Positions 24,774 through 34,261 of a DNA stretch of 57,722 nt are shown here, piece by piece. The notes under the pieces were generated by a model. The model was given only the letters and a program-made list of their open reading frames with translations, did no database searches and was not told the DNA's origin. The stretch comes from Lachnospiraceae bacterium. Lineage in GTDB: Bacteria > Bacillota > Clostridia > Lachnospirales > Lachnospiraceae. Within the stretch, counting starts at the first letter, position 1. Each line of letters opens with the position of its first letter. The position numbers and the translations under genes were made by a program. The DNA lies in contig JAFZQH010000004.1 of assembly GCA_017550165.1 (NCBI GenBank), forward strand, positions 1 through 57,722, read 5' to 3'.

Positions 24774-27512
24774 TTATATCACAGCCTTTATAGTACATTT
24801 TCCGTTGTCACAGGCAAATGAGATTTCCGGGCATGCGCCGAGTATCAGGGCCCGGGACAGTTCGTCCGTGTGATCTACGGGATCACGGTCCTCGCCTTCG
24901 TAGGAAACGGTCATATGGATCCTATCCTCATTTTCGTTGTATTCAAATACCAGTCTGATATCATCATTTCCTGAGCAATACTCCGGGATCGTATTGCAGC
25001 AAAGCTCTTCGGACACAAGCTGCATCTTACGGGTCTTTTTTCTGTCGATCATATTCTTAAATCCGAACTGCTCAAGCTGTGTCATCAGGTCAATATAATC
25101 AAAGGCTCCTCCGCCGATAACCGTTTCAAACACCTTAAGACGGTGGATGAAGCGCCTGGTAAGATCCTTTTTGGGAGCTTCAAATATTTCATCGGGAGTT
25201 CCCTCTTCGTATATCACGCCCTGTTCCATAAAGAATATCCTGTTGGATACATCCCGTGCAAAGCGCATTTCATGGGTTACGATGATCATGGTATTGCCTT
25301 CTGCGGCCAGTTTCCTGATAACTGAGAGAACCTCAGACACCATGGTGGGATCGAGAGCGGAAGTGGGTTCGTCAAATAGAATGACATCCGGGTCCATTGC
25401 CAGGGTCCGGGCAATTGCCACACGCTGCTTCTGACCGCCGGAGAGCTGGGAAGGAAGGGTTAATGCTTTATCCGAAAGTCCCACCTGAATCAGGATCTCC
25501 AGGGCGCGTTTGGCCGCTTCTGCCTTGTCTCGCTTAAGGATCTCCGTCTGAGCAAGGGTGATATTCTCAATAACTGTCAAATGCTCGAAAAGATTAAATG
25601 ACTGAAAGACCATTCCCACTCTCTTATGGAGGGAGCACAGGTCATATCCGGGCGCCGTGGTATCATTTCCTTCAAGTATTATCCTACCCTTATCCGGCGC
25701 CATGATGCGGTTTATAAGGTAGAGCAAGGTGCTTTTCCCGGTACCGGAAGGCCCGATAACGGAGATAACATCTCCTTTTTTTACCGTGAAAGTAACATCT
25801 TTAAGGGGAGTGACATCCCCGAAGCTTTTCCGGAGGCCGGTTACTTCCATTATGGTTTCGCCGCCCTTGGGAAGAGAAGCCTGCAAAATATGCCTGTCCG
25901 TTTTTTGCAAATGAGTTTTGTATTCCTCTATTGCCCGGGATATCTCAGGGGAAACCTTATGTCCCCCGGGAGCGACCTTGATCTGTGCTATTTTCAAAAG
26001 CTTTACAAGAAGGGCTGAGATCACAAAATAAATAACAGCCGTGGTTATCAGAGGCAGGAATGCATCAAATGTCCTGCTCCGTATGATGTCAGTGACTTTG
26101 GTCAGTTCCTCCACCGATATATATCCGGCCACGGAAGAGATCTTCACCGTTGCAACCACCTGTCCGCTGTATACCGGCACTATGGAAACAAGGGCCTGTG
26201 GCAGCACCGTCTTAATAAACCCCCTGGTCTTTGTAAAGCCAAGAGCTTCTGCCGCCAGGGCCTGTCCTTTAGGTACTGCTTCTATGCCGCTTCTGAATAT
26301 CTCGGCGCTGTAAGCTGAGAAATCGAGGGAAAACGCTATAACACTGACCCAGAATGCAGATAATCCGGCATCATTGAAGATAACGTAATACATTACCATC
26401 AGAAGCACTACGATAGGGATTCCCCGAAACAGCCGTATATAGATATATGCAAATGAAGATGCGATCTCATTTTTCCTGGTGCGAAGGAAACATACCAATC
26501 CCCCCAGGATCGTCCCGAAAAGCACTGCCATAACAGATATAGCAAGAGTTCTCCCGAGACCTTTAAGCAATATCTTATAACGCCCCTCTTCAATGAAGTT
26601 GCGCCTGAAACTGTTCTCCAGACCGGAGAAAAAGACCTGTGCTCTCGGAACTTCTATTTCTTTTACACTTGTTTTAACTGCCAGATGGTAGACGTCACTG
26701 TAAACAGGTTCCGAAATATTGATAAGGCCGGCGCGCTCTTCTGAAAAGGTGACGGAATCCGCAAGAATATCATAGGTTCCGGTCTGAAGTCCCGTTATGC
26801 ACGCTTGGAAAGAGGCAACTTCATAATCCGGGGAATAGCCGTATTTTTCACAGAAACCGTTAATAAGCTCAATAAAGAACCCGGTTATTTTACTCCCGGA
26901 GTAAAAAGTCATTGGCTCCCACATCCCTGTGGTGCATATTTTGATGGTGCCCTTCTCACCGGATATGTGATAGTCATTCATCACATTCCCGGCTCTTTTG
27001 TCGTCGCTCCATTTATCCAGGAGGCGGCTCATTTCCCCGCTGTCTTTTATAGCCTTGAAGTATTCGCTAAGCTCCCGGTTCAGGGTATTACCCTTTTCGC
27101 TCGTGTTCGTACCGAATCCGTCGTTTATTGTAAAAAGCACATCTCTTATGACTGCCAGGTCAGGGTGGGACTCTTTAAGGGAGGGCATGGTAGATTCGAA
27201 AGCAACAGCCGCATCCACCTTTTCTGCAGCCAAAGCGCTGTACATGTCATCAAAGTTGTCAAATGAAAGAAATTCGCCTTCCGGGTAAAACTCTTTTAAT
27301 TTAAATCCCCAGTCGGTCCCTGTTATGATCCCAAAGGTTTTTCCGGCTCCCTCAAGATCCTTATAAGTCGTGTCCGTCAAAGGATATCCGTCATCGCCCA
27401 AACCCCGGGAGGTGTCAGTTACTTTAACCGTTCCGATAACCTGAGGCAGCAACAGCACCAGCAGGATTGCTATTATGATAATGTAAGTCCATTTATTCTT
27501 TAATCTGTCCAT
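24774..27512 (-). CDS. Single-chain amino-acid ABC transporter with GHKL-like tail
   Basis: 912 aa, predicted polar amino-acid importer in one polypeptide. In order: a membrane anchor (about 5-25), an SBP half resembling lobe II (about 50-175, [15 protein letters not shown]), an SBP region starting with lobe I (about 185-290, [13 protein letters not shown]), then a GlnP-type permease (about 320-540, [20 protein letters not shown] as the EAA loop). Next comes a GlnQ-type ATPase (about 555-800: [30 protein letters not shown]). The C-terminal ~110 residues contain [13 protein letters not shown], resembling the N-box region of RsbW/GHKL ATPases, but degenerate. Usually permease and ATPase are separate genes. 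ATG at 27512 chosen for the domain start; no Shine-Dalgarno is visible. Confidence 0.85.
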   Translation of the reverse strand: MDRLKNKWTYIIIIAILLVLLLPQVIGTVKVTDTSRGLGDDGYPLTDTTYKDLEGAGKTFGIITGTDWGFKLKEFYPEGEFLSFDNFDDMYSALAAEKVDAAVAFESTMPSLKESHPDLAVIRDVLFTINDGFGTNTSEKGNTLNRELSEYFKAIKDSGEMSRLLDKWSDDKRAGNVMNDYHISGEKGTIKICTTGMWEPMTFYSGSKITGFFIELINGFCEKYGYSPDYEVASFQACITGLQTGTYDILADSVTFSEERAGLINISEPVYSDVYHLAVKTSVKEIEVPRAQVFFSGLENSFRRNFIEEGRYKILLKGLGRTLAISVMAVLFGTILGGLVCFLRTRKNEIASSFAYIYIRLFRGIPIVVLLMVMYYVIFNDAGLSAFWVSVIAFSLDFSAYSAEIFRSGIEAVPKGQALAAEALGFTKTRGFIKTVLPQALVSIVPVYSGQVVATVKISSVAGYISVEELTKVTDIIRSRTFDAFLPLITTAVIYFVISALLVKLLKIAQIKVAPGGHKVSPEISRAIEEYKTHLQKTDRHILQASLPKGGETIMEVTGLRKSFGDVTPLKDVTFTVKKGDVISVIGPSGTGKSTLLYLINRIMAPDKGRIILEGNDTTAPGYDLCSLHKRVGMVFQSFNLFEHLTVIENITLAQTEILKRDKAEAAKRALEILIQVGLSDKALTLPSQLSGGQKQRVAIARTLAMDPDVILFDEPTSALDPTMVSEVLSVIRKLAAEGNTMIIVTHEMRFARDVSNRIFFMEQGVIYEEGTPDEIFEAPKKDLTRRFIHRLKVFETVIGGGAFDYIDLMTQLEQFGFKNMIDRKKTRKMQLVSEELCCNTIPEYCSGNDDIRLVFEYNENEDRIHMTVSYEGEDRDPVDHTDELSRALILGACPEISFACDNGKCTIKAVI

Positions 27513-27518
27513 ACTGAT

Positions 27519-27524
27519 ATTATA
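27519..27524 (-). promoter_or_regulatory. -10 box directly before the ABC fusion start
   Basis: On the minus strand TATAAT ends 6 nt before the ATG at 27512, so transcription would begin at or next to the start codon. No -35 or ribosome site is clear. Either a leaderless transcript or a chance match. Confidence 0.3.
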
Positions 27525-27618
27525 CGATAGAAATGAAGTTTTTTGGAAAAAAATAATGCTATCTAAAGGGTTGACGGCTCCGGCCTCCAAAATGCGTGTG
27601 TTACTCCGGGGTTTATGA

Positions 27619-27624
27619 TATAAT
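27619..27624 (+). promoter_or_regulatory. Extended -10 for the 5'-nucleotidase pseudogene
   Basis: TGA-TATAAT, TATAAT at 27619-27624. Transcription and translation signals remain (AAGGAG before the ATG at 27663), though the coding sequence is broken. Confidence 0.45.
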
Positions 27625-27662
27625 TACCGGGATTGAGTTTATATGTGAGATAAGGAGTAAAG

Positions 27663-28935
27663 ATGAAAAAAGTACATTTCTATTATATTGAGTCTTATTA
27701 TAGCAGCGTCTCTATGGGCCTGCGGGACCCAGGCACCGGCGGCGGGCAGCAGTCAGTCCGGGGCATCGGGAGCCGTAAGTACTGCAGCTTCAAGCAGCGG
27801 GGAGGACAAGAACAGTGCGGCAGGCGGTGTGATGGTCTTATTCACAAGTGATGTTCACTGCGGTGTCGATCAGGGATTCGGTTATGCGGGGCTTGCCTTT
27901 ATACGGGATAACCTTAAAGATCAGGGCTATGCCACCATCCTGGTGGATGACGGGGATTTCATCCAGGGAGAGACCATAGGTACGGTAGATAAGGGAGAGT
28001 CCATCATCAATCTTATGAACGATATGGAGTATGATGTGGCCGTTCCCGGCAACCATGAGTTTGACTATGGTATGGACCGTTTTATGTAACTTATGGGTAA
28101 GACAAAGTTCGACGTGATAAGTTGCAACTTTGTTAAAGAGGGCAAGCCGGTCTTCGCGCCCTATGTTATTAAAGGAGCTGCAGGGATCAAGATCGCCTTT
28201 GTGGGAGTTACTACCCCCAACACCCTGACTTCCTCTGCACCCAAGTATTTTCAGGATGAGACAGGGAAATTTATATACGGGTTTATGCAGGATATGGATG
28301 GAAGCGGCGTCTATAAGGCTGTTCAGGATTCCATTGATGGGGCCAGGACAGAAGGTGCGGACCTGTGTACCGATGCCATCCGGGAGGAGACGGGAGCAGA
28401 CATTGCCCTTCTTAACGGCGGAGGAATAAGGACCGGTATTGCAAAGGGTGATGTGACCTACGGAGACATCATTTCTGTCCATCCCTTCGGCAACCAGCTT
28501 TGCGTGGTGGAAGCCACAGGGCAGCAGATCTTTGACGCATTAGAGTGGGGGGCAAGGGTTGTGCCGGAGGAGAGCGGAGGCTTCCTGCAGGTATCCGGTA
28601 TGACCTATGAGATCGATGCCACTATCCCAAGCAGCTGTCAGATGGACGAAGCCCAGATGTTCAAAGGGGTTAGCGACCGGCGCCGGGTCAAGAACGTAAC
28701 CGTGGGTGGAGTTCCCATCAATCCCTCGAAGAAGTATTCCGTGGCCGGAATCTACTATGTGATGGTCAATAACGGAGACGGGCAGACCGCATTTAACGGA
28801 TGCAAGCTCCTTAAGGAGAACGTGAAGATCGATAATCAGGCCCTTATCGATTACATAACCGTTAAACTGGGAGGAAATATCGGAGAAGGGTACACCAATC
28901 CCACAGAAGACGGCAGGATCAAGGTGATAAAGTAG
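27663..28935 (+). pseudogene. 5'-nucleotidase (UshA-like) lipoprotein, three lesions
   Basis: Remnant of a secreted metallophosphoesterase/5'-nucleotidase. First, the A6 run at 27666-27671 shifts frame at codon 3; with five A's the sequence reads MKKYISIILSLIIAASLW followed by lipobox Cys. Second, TAA at 28087-28089 interrupts the frame between DRFM and LMGKTKFDVISCNF. Third, DSIDGARTEGAD joins directly to LCTDAIREETGAD near 28355, removing an estimated 150 or so residues that normally carry the GHxH metal motif. Remaining landmarks are TSDVHCG, GNHEFDYG and LLNGGGIRTGI. Not expected to make active enzyme. Confidence 0.85.
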
Positions 28936-29013
28936 CTAAGTGAAAGTGATCAGTTTTTTTAACGGGGATGTCACATATTCAAGAATATATCGTAAGGCAT
29001 ACCTTGAAAATGA

Positions 29014-29058
29014 TGTTTACAAACATTAAAAATTGGTGTAATATAGTGTTTGGAAACA
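29014..29058 (+). promoter_or_regulatory. Promoter with twin TGTTT-NN-AAACA operators
   Basis: TTTACA (29016-29021), 17-bp spacer, TAATAT (29039-29044). Two palindromes, TGTTTACAAACA (29014-29025) and TGTTTGGAAACA (29047-29058), lie with centres 33 bp apart, about three helical turns. One covers the -35, the other the start region. Further TGTTT half sites occur at 29060 and 29081. Confidence 0.5.
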
Positions 29059-29125
29059 TTGTTTCATAGCATAGTATAGTGTTTAAGAATATTATTGGTT
29101 ACTTGGTTTATCGAGGAAAAAGCAT

Positions 29126-30337
29126 ATGGATAAAGAAGAATACTATAAAATGTTAGATCTTTCTGAGAGAAGGATTAAAGAATGTAATACAAGGACAGAG
29201 CGCTTTTTGCTCAGAAGAATTGACTGGAGAGACAGGCTGATAATGATCTCGGGGTCGCGTGGAACCGGGAAGACAACTATGCTGTTGCAACACATAAAGG
29301 CAGCCTTCGTTGGAAAATACGATGCTGCGCTATATGTATCTCTTGATAATCTGTGGTTTGAGACCCATTCCCTTGCAGAACTGGTGGATATTCATTTCAA
29401 GAACGGTGGAACTCACATTTTCATAGATGAGGTCCACTATCTGAAAAACTGGCAACTGCTTATAAAAAACCTGTATGATGACTATCCGAAGCTGAATATT
29501 GTTTATACCGGTTCATCCATACTGAAGATGGATAAGAATAGCGGGGACCTTTCGCGAAGACAGGTTTCATATAATATCCCGGGCCTTTCATTTAGAGAAT
29601 ACCTGTACTTTGAAGGCATTATTGAGGCAGAGGAAGTGTCATTAGAGGAACTTATAAAAGCGCATAAGGATATAGCAGGTTCATTAACGGGAGGTACATT
29701 TCTTTTAAAGCATTTTTCTGACTACCTGTTAAAAGGCTATTATCCTTTCTACAAGGAAGTATTCTCCGGTTACGGACAACGGCTGTCACAGATTACGAAT
29801 CAGATCCTGGAGAGTGATTATCCTGCCGTGGAGAATATTAATTACTCTACAGTTCAGAAGATAAAGAAAATGTTGTATATACTGGCACAAAGCTGTCCTC
29901 AGACACCGAATATGGTCCGGTTATACGATCAGCTTGGTACAGACAGGAATCAGGGCCTGAAGATGTTATATATACTGGATCGTGCTAATCTTTTGAACCT
30001 TCTTTCATCTGAAAAAAATACGTTAAAGAATATGTCCAGGCCGGATAAGATATATTGTGATAACACCAATATAATGTATTCTCTGACAGAGAATATCAAT
30101 ACAGGGACTAAAAGAGAGACTTTCTTTTTGAATCAGCTTCGGTCAGCCGGTTATGAGGTCTTATATCCCTCATGTGGTGATTTCATCGTGAATGGGAGGT
30201 TTCTCTTTGAGGTTGGAGGAAAGGATAAATCCTTTGATCAGATCAAAGATATTCCCGACAGTTTCCTTGCCATTGATGATGTTGAAGTCGGAAGGGGTAA
30301 TAAGATCCCTCTCTGGATGTTCGGGTTGTTGTATTGA
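29126..30337 (+). CDS. AAA ATPase with DUF4143-type C-terminus
   Basis: 403 aa, soluble. N-terminal AAA_14-type ATPase: Walker A SGSRGTGKTT (about 42-51), Walker B HIFIDEVHYL (about 95-104), sensor VYTGSSIL. The C-terminal half resembles DUF4143, a winged-helix plus nuclease-like fold, with FLFEVGGKDKS near the end. The role of this abundant family is unknown. A second paralogue lies at 40660. Promoter with paired palindromes suggests tight control. Confidence 0.8.
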   Translation: MDKEEYYKMLDLSERRIKECNTRTERFLLRRIDWRDRLIMISGSRGTGKTTMLLQHIKAAFVGKYDAALYVSLDNLWFETHSLAELVDIHFKNGGTHIFIDEVHYLKNWQLLIKNLYDDYPKLNIVYTGSSILKMDKNSGDLSRRQVSYNIPGLSFREYLYFEGIIEAEEVSLEELIKAHKDIAGSLTGGTFLLKHFSDYLLKGYYPFYKEVFSGYGQRLSQITNQILESDYPAVENINYSTVQKIKKMLYILAQSCPQTPNMVRLYDQLGTDRNQGLKMLYILDRANLLNLLSSEKNTLKNMSRPDKIYCDNTNIMYSLTENINTGTKRETFFLNQLRSAGYEVLYPSCGDFIVNGRFLFEVGGKDKSFDQIKDIPDSFLAIDDVEVGRGNKIPLWMFGLLY

Positions 30338-30349
30338 GGAGGTTTTAAT

Positions 30350-32107
30350 GTGACAGGGGAGCATACGAAAAAGAGGATCAGAAAGGCGTTGACATTTATC
30401 CTGGCGGGGATATTATCTTTATCCGCCGGTTGCGCCGGTCCTTCCGCAGGAGGTCAAGCGGGGGGCGGTAATGCTGCGGTGGCCGCAGTGGATGTACCAT
30501 TTACCATTACCGTTACAGATAAGAATGTAATATATGTGGATGTTAAGAAGTCTTTCTTTGACCCGGTTAAAGCCACTAAGAGCGTAGAGGCCACTTTTTT
30601 AAAGGATGACGGCAAGGAAGGGCTCTTCCTTACGTTTACTACCGGGGGCACGGATTTTGGACGGTGCGAGATGGGTTACGGTGAACACGGGGACTCCTCT
30701 AAGACTGTGGCTTCTGATTACGGCAGATTCGAGGAAAAGGACGGCACTGTCAGGTATCAGATCCTGCTTAACAGACAAGGTGTGACCATGTCCGGGGCAG
30801 ATAATCTTACCATTCCAACGCCAGTGTTTGAAAGCCTTTCAACCTGCAAGGTATTGATGGCGGATGACAGCTACAAGGACTATCCTGCGGGGGAGATCAT
30901 TAAATATGATATAGACAGAGAACTGGAGGCCTCCCGGGCGTCAGGCCGGGATAAACTGGAGTCGGAGCTTTATAAGACGGCAAAAGACAGAGAATTCCTA
31001 ACTCCCAAGGGGGACGATTTCAGGGTTGAGATATATGAAGCAAAGGCTAAGATCTACCAGAAATGCTCAGTGACGAGACCTCCCAACGGTGCACTGACCT
31101 TCGGAACAAGTCTGGCAAATGAGCCGGTGGATAAGCCCTGCAAGATATATCGGGTCATCTCTTATGCCGCAAACGGTACAATAACCGGCTATGCAGAGAA
31201 GGCGGAGTTTGAGTCAGAGTATGACGCTCTGCACATATACGGGGCTAACAACCACGAAGAGAACGGTTACGTTTTCTATTATCACACCGGGAAAGACGTG
31301 GTGCCTGAAGACCTTAAAGAGGATGATACCCTGAAGGTCATCTGTGATGAGATCATGCCCGGCAACCTGCAGAAGAGCTATGGTATAAAGCTTGTCAGAG
31401 AGGGTAATGCGTATTATTCTGACTTCTCAAGCATGCTTAAGGATAACCCCACGGATACCGTCCGTATGGCCTATTTCGGGGAGACCTATATTTACGGAAA
31501 TGAACTTCACGGACAGGGAATGGAATTCTCCGCCGATAATGCCGACAGCGAAGGCTATCTGAAGTTTGAGCGGGATGACCGGAAAGTTACGGTGTACTAT
31601 TCCAAACCGGAAGCCCACGCCCATAACATTACCCGGGGCGGTACTACGGATGGGAACGCATCCGGAGCGACGGGAGAGCTGCCGAAGGATTTCGTGGCAA
31701 TGGATAAGGATGGGCAGTATTTCAAGCCCTCCGGAGATGACTATATCCTCTTCTTCACAAGGTTTAAGGATTACGGTGACTACAAGTTTAATGAATATGC
31801 GGTGCTTGTATCCTTTAACGATAAGGGAGAGATGGTGAATGCCGCTTTGCGGCGCTTCCGTGCGGGAAATGTGGCCAATCCCATGTCGGAACTGGTGGCG
31901 GGTATCACCGTTGAGCCGGGGACTAAGCTGCTCTACAGTGATGACAGTGTCGCATATATCGATGTGGCAGCTTCAGCCTGGTTTAAAAATGAGGGCAGGA
32001 CTTTTACAAAAGCAGAATTAATAAAAGACTGTATGTCAGAGGACATGATAAAAATGCCCCTCTACGGCACATCTGCCGATGTGGGGATGTATATTTCAAA
32101 ACAATAA
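30350..32107 (+). CDS. Lipoprotein of unknown function
   Basis: 585 aa secreted lipoprotein with signal peptide and lipobox LSAGC (Cys28), then a Gly/Ala-rich linker. No domain recognised. Short similar phrases near both ends (KNVIYVDVKKSFF and DDSVAYIDVAASAWF) suggest a repeated module. GTG start: GAGGAGG lies 8 nt upstream, and the ATG two bases earlier is followed at once by TGA. The start codon lies in TGACAGGGG, the first bases of the dispersed palindrome, perhaps by chance. It starts 12 bp after the ATPase gene. Confidence 0.7.
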   Translation: MTGEHTKKRIRKALTFILAGILSLSAGCAGPSAGGQAGGGNAAVAAVDVPFTITVTDKNVIYVDVKKSFFDPVKATKSVEATFLKDDGKEGLFLTFTTGGTDFGRCEMGYGEHGDSSKTVASDYGRFEEKDGTVRYQILLNRQGVTMSGADNLTIPTPVFESLSTCKVLMADDSYKDYPAGEIIKYDIDRELEASRASGRDKLESELYKTAKDREFLTPKGDDFRVEIYEAKAKIYQKCSVTRPPNGALTFGTSLANEPVDKPCKIYRVISYAANGTITGYAEKAEFESEYDALHIYGANNHEENGYVFYYHTGKDVVPEDLKEDDTLKVICDEIMPGNLQKSYGIKLVREGNAYYSDFSSMLKDNPTDTVRMAYFGETYIYGNELHGQGMEFSADNADSEGYLKFERDDRKVTVYYSKPEAHAHNITRGGTTDGNASGATGELPKDFVAMDKDGQYFKPSGDDYILFFTRFKDYGDYKFNEYAVLVSFNDKGEMVNAALRRFRAGNVANPMSELVAGITVEPGTKLLYSDDSVAYIDVAASAWFKNEGRTFTKAELIKDCMSEDMIKMPLYGTSADVGMYISKQ

Positions 32108-32112
32108 GCGTG

Positions 32113-32130
32113 TGACAGGGAGACGGCTGG
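32113..32130. repeat. Degenerate GGGGACGG repeat, copy R6
   Basis: TGACAGGGAGACGGCTGG, decayed left arm of the palindrome, 5 bp after the lipoprotein gene's stop and before the Wadjet operon. Confidence 0.5.
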
Positions 32131-32199
32131 CCTGCTACAGAACATAAGAAGCAATGAGTGAGCCGGCAAAACTGAGACCTTGATGAAAGGAGGCACCGC

Positions 32200-33606
32200 A
32201 TGGCATCAAATGTATTTAACCGCATACCATCAGGTTTCTTTAACCTGCTTTCAAGCGGTAGTGACAATATTAATAATGCCGGTTGTCTCCTCGAAATATA
32301 TTCCCAGTACGATTTAGAGGTTTCGTACCGGATAAGCCGTAAACAGCTTCGTGATGCGCTGGCTCTTTATATCTTAGAAAACAATCTTAGTTTTTCCGAA
32401 AAAGAGGCTGATGAGAAGAGTTCTGATGTGGCTAATAGTATCATTCGTAAGTTTACGGATGAAGAATGCGGATGGCTGACTGAAGAAACCGACGATGCGA
32501 CTTACGAGAAATATATAATCATGACAGAGGCGGGTATTTCGCTTTCTGAGTTTCTACTTGCCTTGGGACAGCCTGAAAAGGTTGAGTATTCTTCGTACAT
32601 ATATAACATATACAATACATTGATGAATTCTGAACAGTGGAAATCAGATTCTTATGTTAATGCTGTGAAGGCGGTTTACAACAACGCAAAGGCATTGGCT
32701 AAGTCATTAAAGAGATTATCTACTTTTATCCGCAAAAAGATAGAAGAGCTTACGAGAGAGACTTCACTCGAAGTGCTTACAGAGCACTTGTTGGAATACT
32801 GTGATGGCGATTTCATAAGGGAGTATGCCCGCCTCACGAAGCAGCAGAATATTCATATGTATCGAAGCCATATTCGCGCAAAGCTTGATGAGATAGTAAA
32901 TAATCCTGAGATGCGGGAACTAATTGTATACGGATGTGCTATTGAGGAAAACATTCCGGAAGATTCGGCAGAAGACTTTGTTCTTGAGATGGTTGAGAAT
33001 ACAAAGACATTCCTTAACGAAGATTATGACCGTATCATGCGTGATATCAAGCACAAGATCAATATGCATATACACATTGCTGTAGGAAGAATCCGTTTTA
33101 TCCGAAACAGCGGCAAGGACGCACAGGGGAATGTTGAACAAGTACTAAAGTTGCTGCGTACAAGCATAGATGAAGGCAGCCTCCTGGATGAACTGTCAGA
33201 TGAAATGACGAAGCTTTATAAGTTCGACAGGAATGAGTATATAGATACGGCTTCATTATGGAGCCCGCGAAAGAGTAAAGCTATTAAGAAGGCTGTTACG
33301 ACAGAAACCGAGACGCTTACGCAAGCCGATAAGGATGATGCTATTTCGGCTTTGGAGAAAGAAGCCTACAATCCATACTCGAAAAAGAAAATGAAATTAT
33401 TCCTGGAAGATCAAATGCGCGGAAAAGAAGAAATAGACAGCGCACAGCTTCCTCTTTCGAGTAAGAAAGAACTTCTTTCGGATATTTCTGCGGTAGCCTA
33501 TTGTGAAGAGAACGGATTTGAGATAACGGTCGAAGACGGATATTTGGAAGCAAATGATATGATCTTGCGTCGATTTAAGATAAGGAGAAAAGCAAATGGG
33601 GTTTGA
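32200..33606 (+). CDS. jetA: Wadjet subunit JetA
   Basis: 468 aa, resembling the JetA family (DUF5716) of Wadjet plasmid/phage defence. In Wadjet, JetA is the kleisin-like subunit bridging the SMC heads, with winged helices at its ends. The opening NRIPSGFFNLLSSGS and the overall helical, charged character fit the family. AAAGGAGG precedes the ATG. It overlaps jetB by 11 bp. The operon reads AT-richer than its neighbours, which suggests acquisition by transfer. Confidence 0.85.
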   Translation: MASNVFNRIPSGFFNLLSSGSDNINNAGCLLEIYSQYDLEVSYRISRKQLRDALALYILENNLSFSEKEADEKSSDVANSIIRKFTDEECGWLTEETDDATYEKYIIMTEAGISLSEFLLALGQPEKVEYSSYIYNIYNTLMNSEQWKSDSYVNAVKAVYNNAKALAKSLKRLSTFIRKKIEELTRETSLEVLTEHLLEYCDGDFIREYARLTKQQNIHMYRSHIRAKLDEIVNNPEMRELIVYGCAIEENIPEDSAEDFVLEMVENTKTFLNEDYDRIMRDIKHKINMHIHIAVGRIRFIRNSGKDAQGNVEQVLKLLRTSIDEGSLLDELSDEMTKLYKFDRNEYIDTASLWSPRKSKAIKKAVTTETETLTQADKDDAISALEKEAYNPYSKKKMKLFLEDQMRGKEEIDSAQLPLSSKKELLSDISAVAYCEENGFEITVEDGYLEANDMILRRFKIRRKANGV

Positions 33607-34261
33607 AGCGGATTGGGAGATGTATACTTCCGGCGAAAAAGAACTGTTTCAGCGAGTATGCAGAAGACTGCTGAAATCCACATTCATAGTCAAAGAAAAA
33701 GATGATGACAGTAAGAAGCTTTATACATTTGTTGCAAAGAACGAAGAGGCTATAAGCTCCTACTTTAGTCATATGGGCTTTGATATAAAGGTTGACAGAG
33801 ATAACGGTGTAGCCATGCTTGTTAACTCCGGCGACTCATCTGACTCGGGGAAGATACAGGCAAACAGATTGAGACTCAGAAAAGCGGACACTGTTGTGTT
33901 GTGCTGTCTTTGGACTGCTTATCTGGACCGCATACGCCGGGGAAATCTATCTAAAGGGATTATCATATCCCTTCTTGATCTGAAGCAGGAACTGGAAAAG
34001 TACGGTTTCAGAGAAGATTTTGATGGAAAAACACTGATGACAGACATACTTAAGCTGTTCACTAAATACAATCTGGTCGATGTATCAGGCAAGCTTGGCG
34101 ATCCTGATTGCAGTATTAAGATATACCCGTCTATACAGTTTGCACTTGATAATATAGAATTCCAGAGTCTTGCAGAAGAAACAAGCAGGAAGATACTGTC
34201 TTCAAAGGCAGCCGCTGACGATGATGAGGAAGAAATGGAGGAATCGGATTATGACGAGTAA
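33596..34261 (+). CDS. jetB: Wadjet subunit JetB
   Basis: 221 aa, DUF4194-like winged-helix (KITE/MukE-type) protein. In Wadjet it binds JetA and the DNA clamp. AAGGAGA 8 nt before the ATG lies inside the end of jetA, and the last 11 bases overlap jetC. The acidic C-terminus (DDDEEEMEESDYDE) is unusual and may reflect the overlap. Confidence 0.85.
   Translation: MGFEADWEMYTSGEKELFQRVCRRLLKSTFIVKEKDDDSKKLYTFVAKNEEAISSYFSHMGFDIKVDRDNGVAMLVNSGDSSDSGKIQANRLRLRKADTVVLCCLWTAYLDRIRRGNLSKGIIISLLDLKQELEKYGFREDFDGKTLMTDILKLFTKYNLVDVSGKLGDPDCSIKIYPSIQFALDNIEFQSLAEETSRKILSSKAAADDDEEEMEESDYDE

Noticed and set aside
27663-27851. Separate 62-residue protein at the start of the 5'-nucleotidase locus
   Set aside because: It is the frameshifted beginning of the pseudogene; the lipoprotein signal appears in the neighbouring frame once one A is removed.
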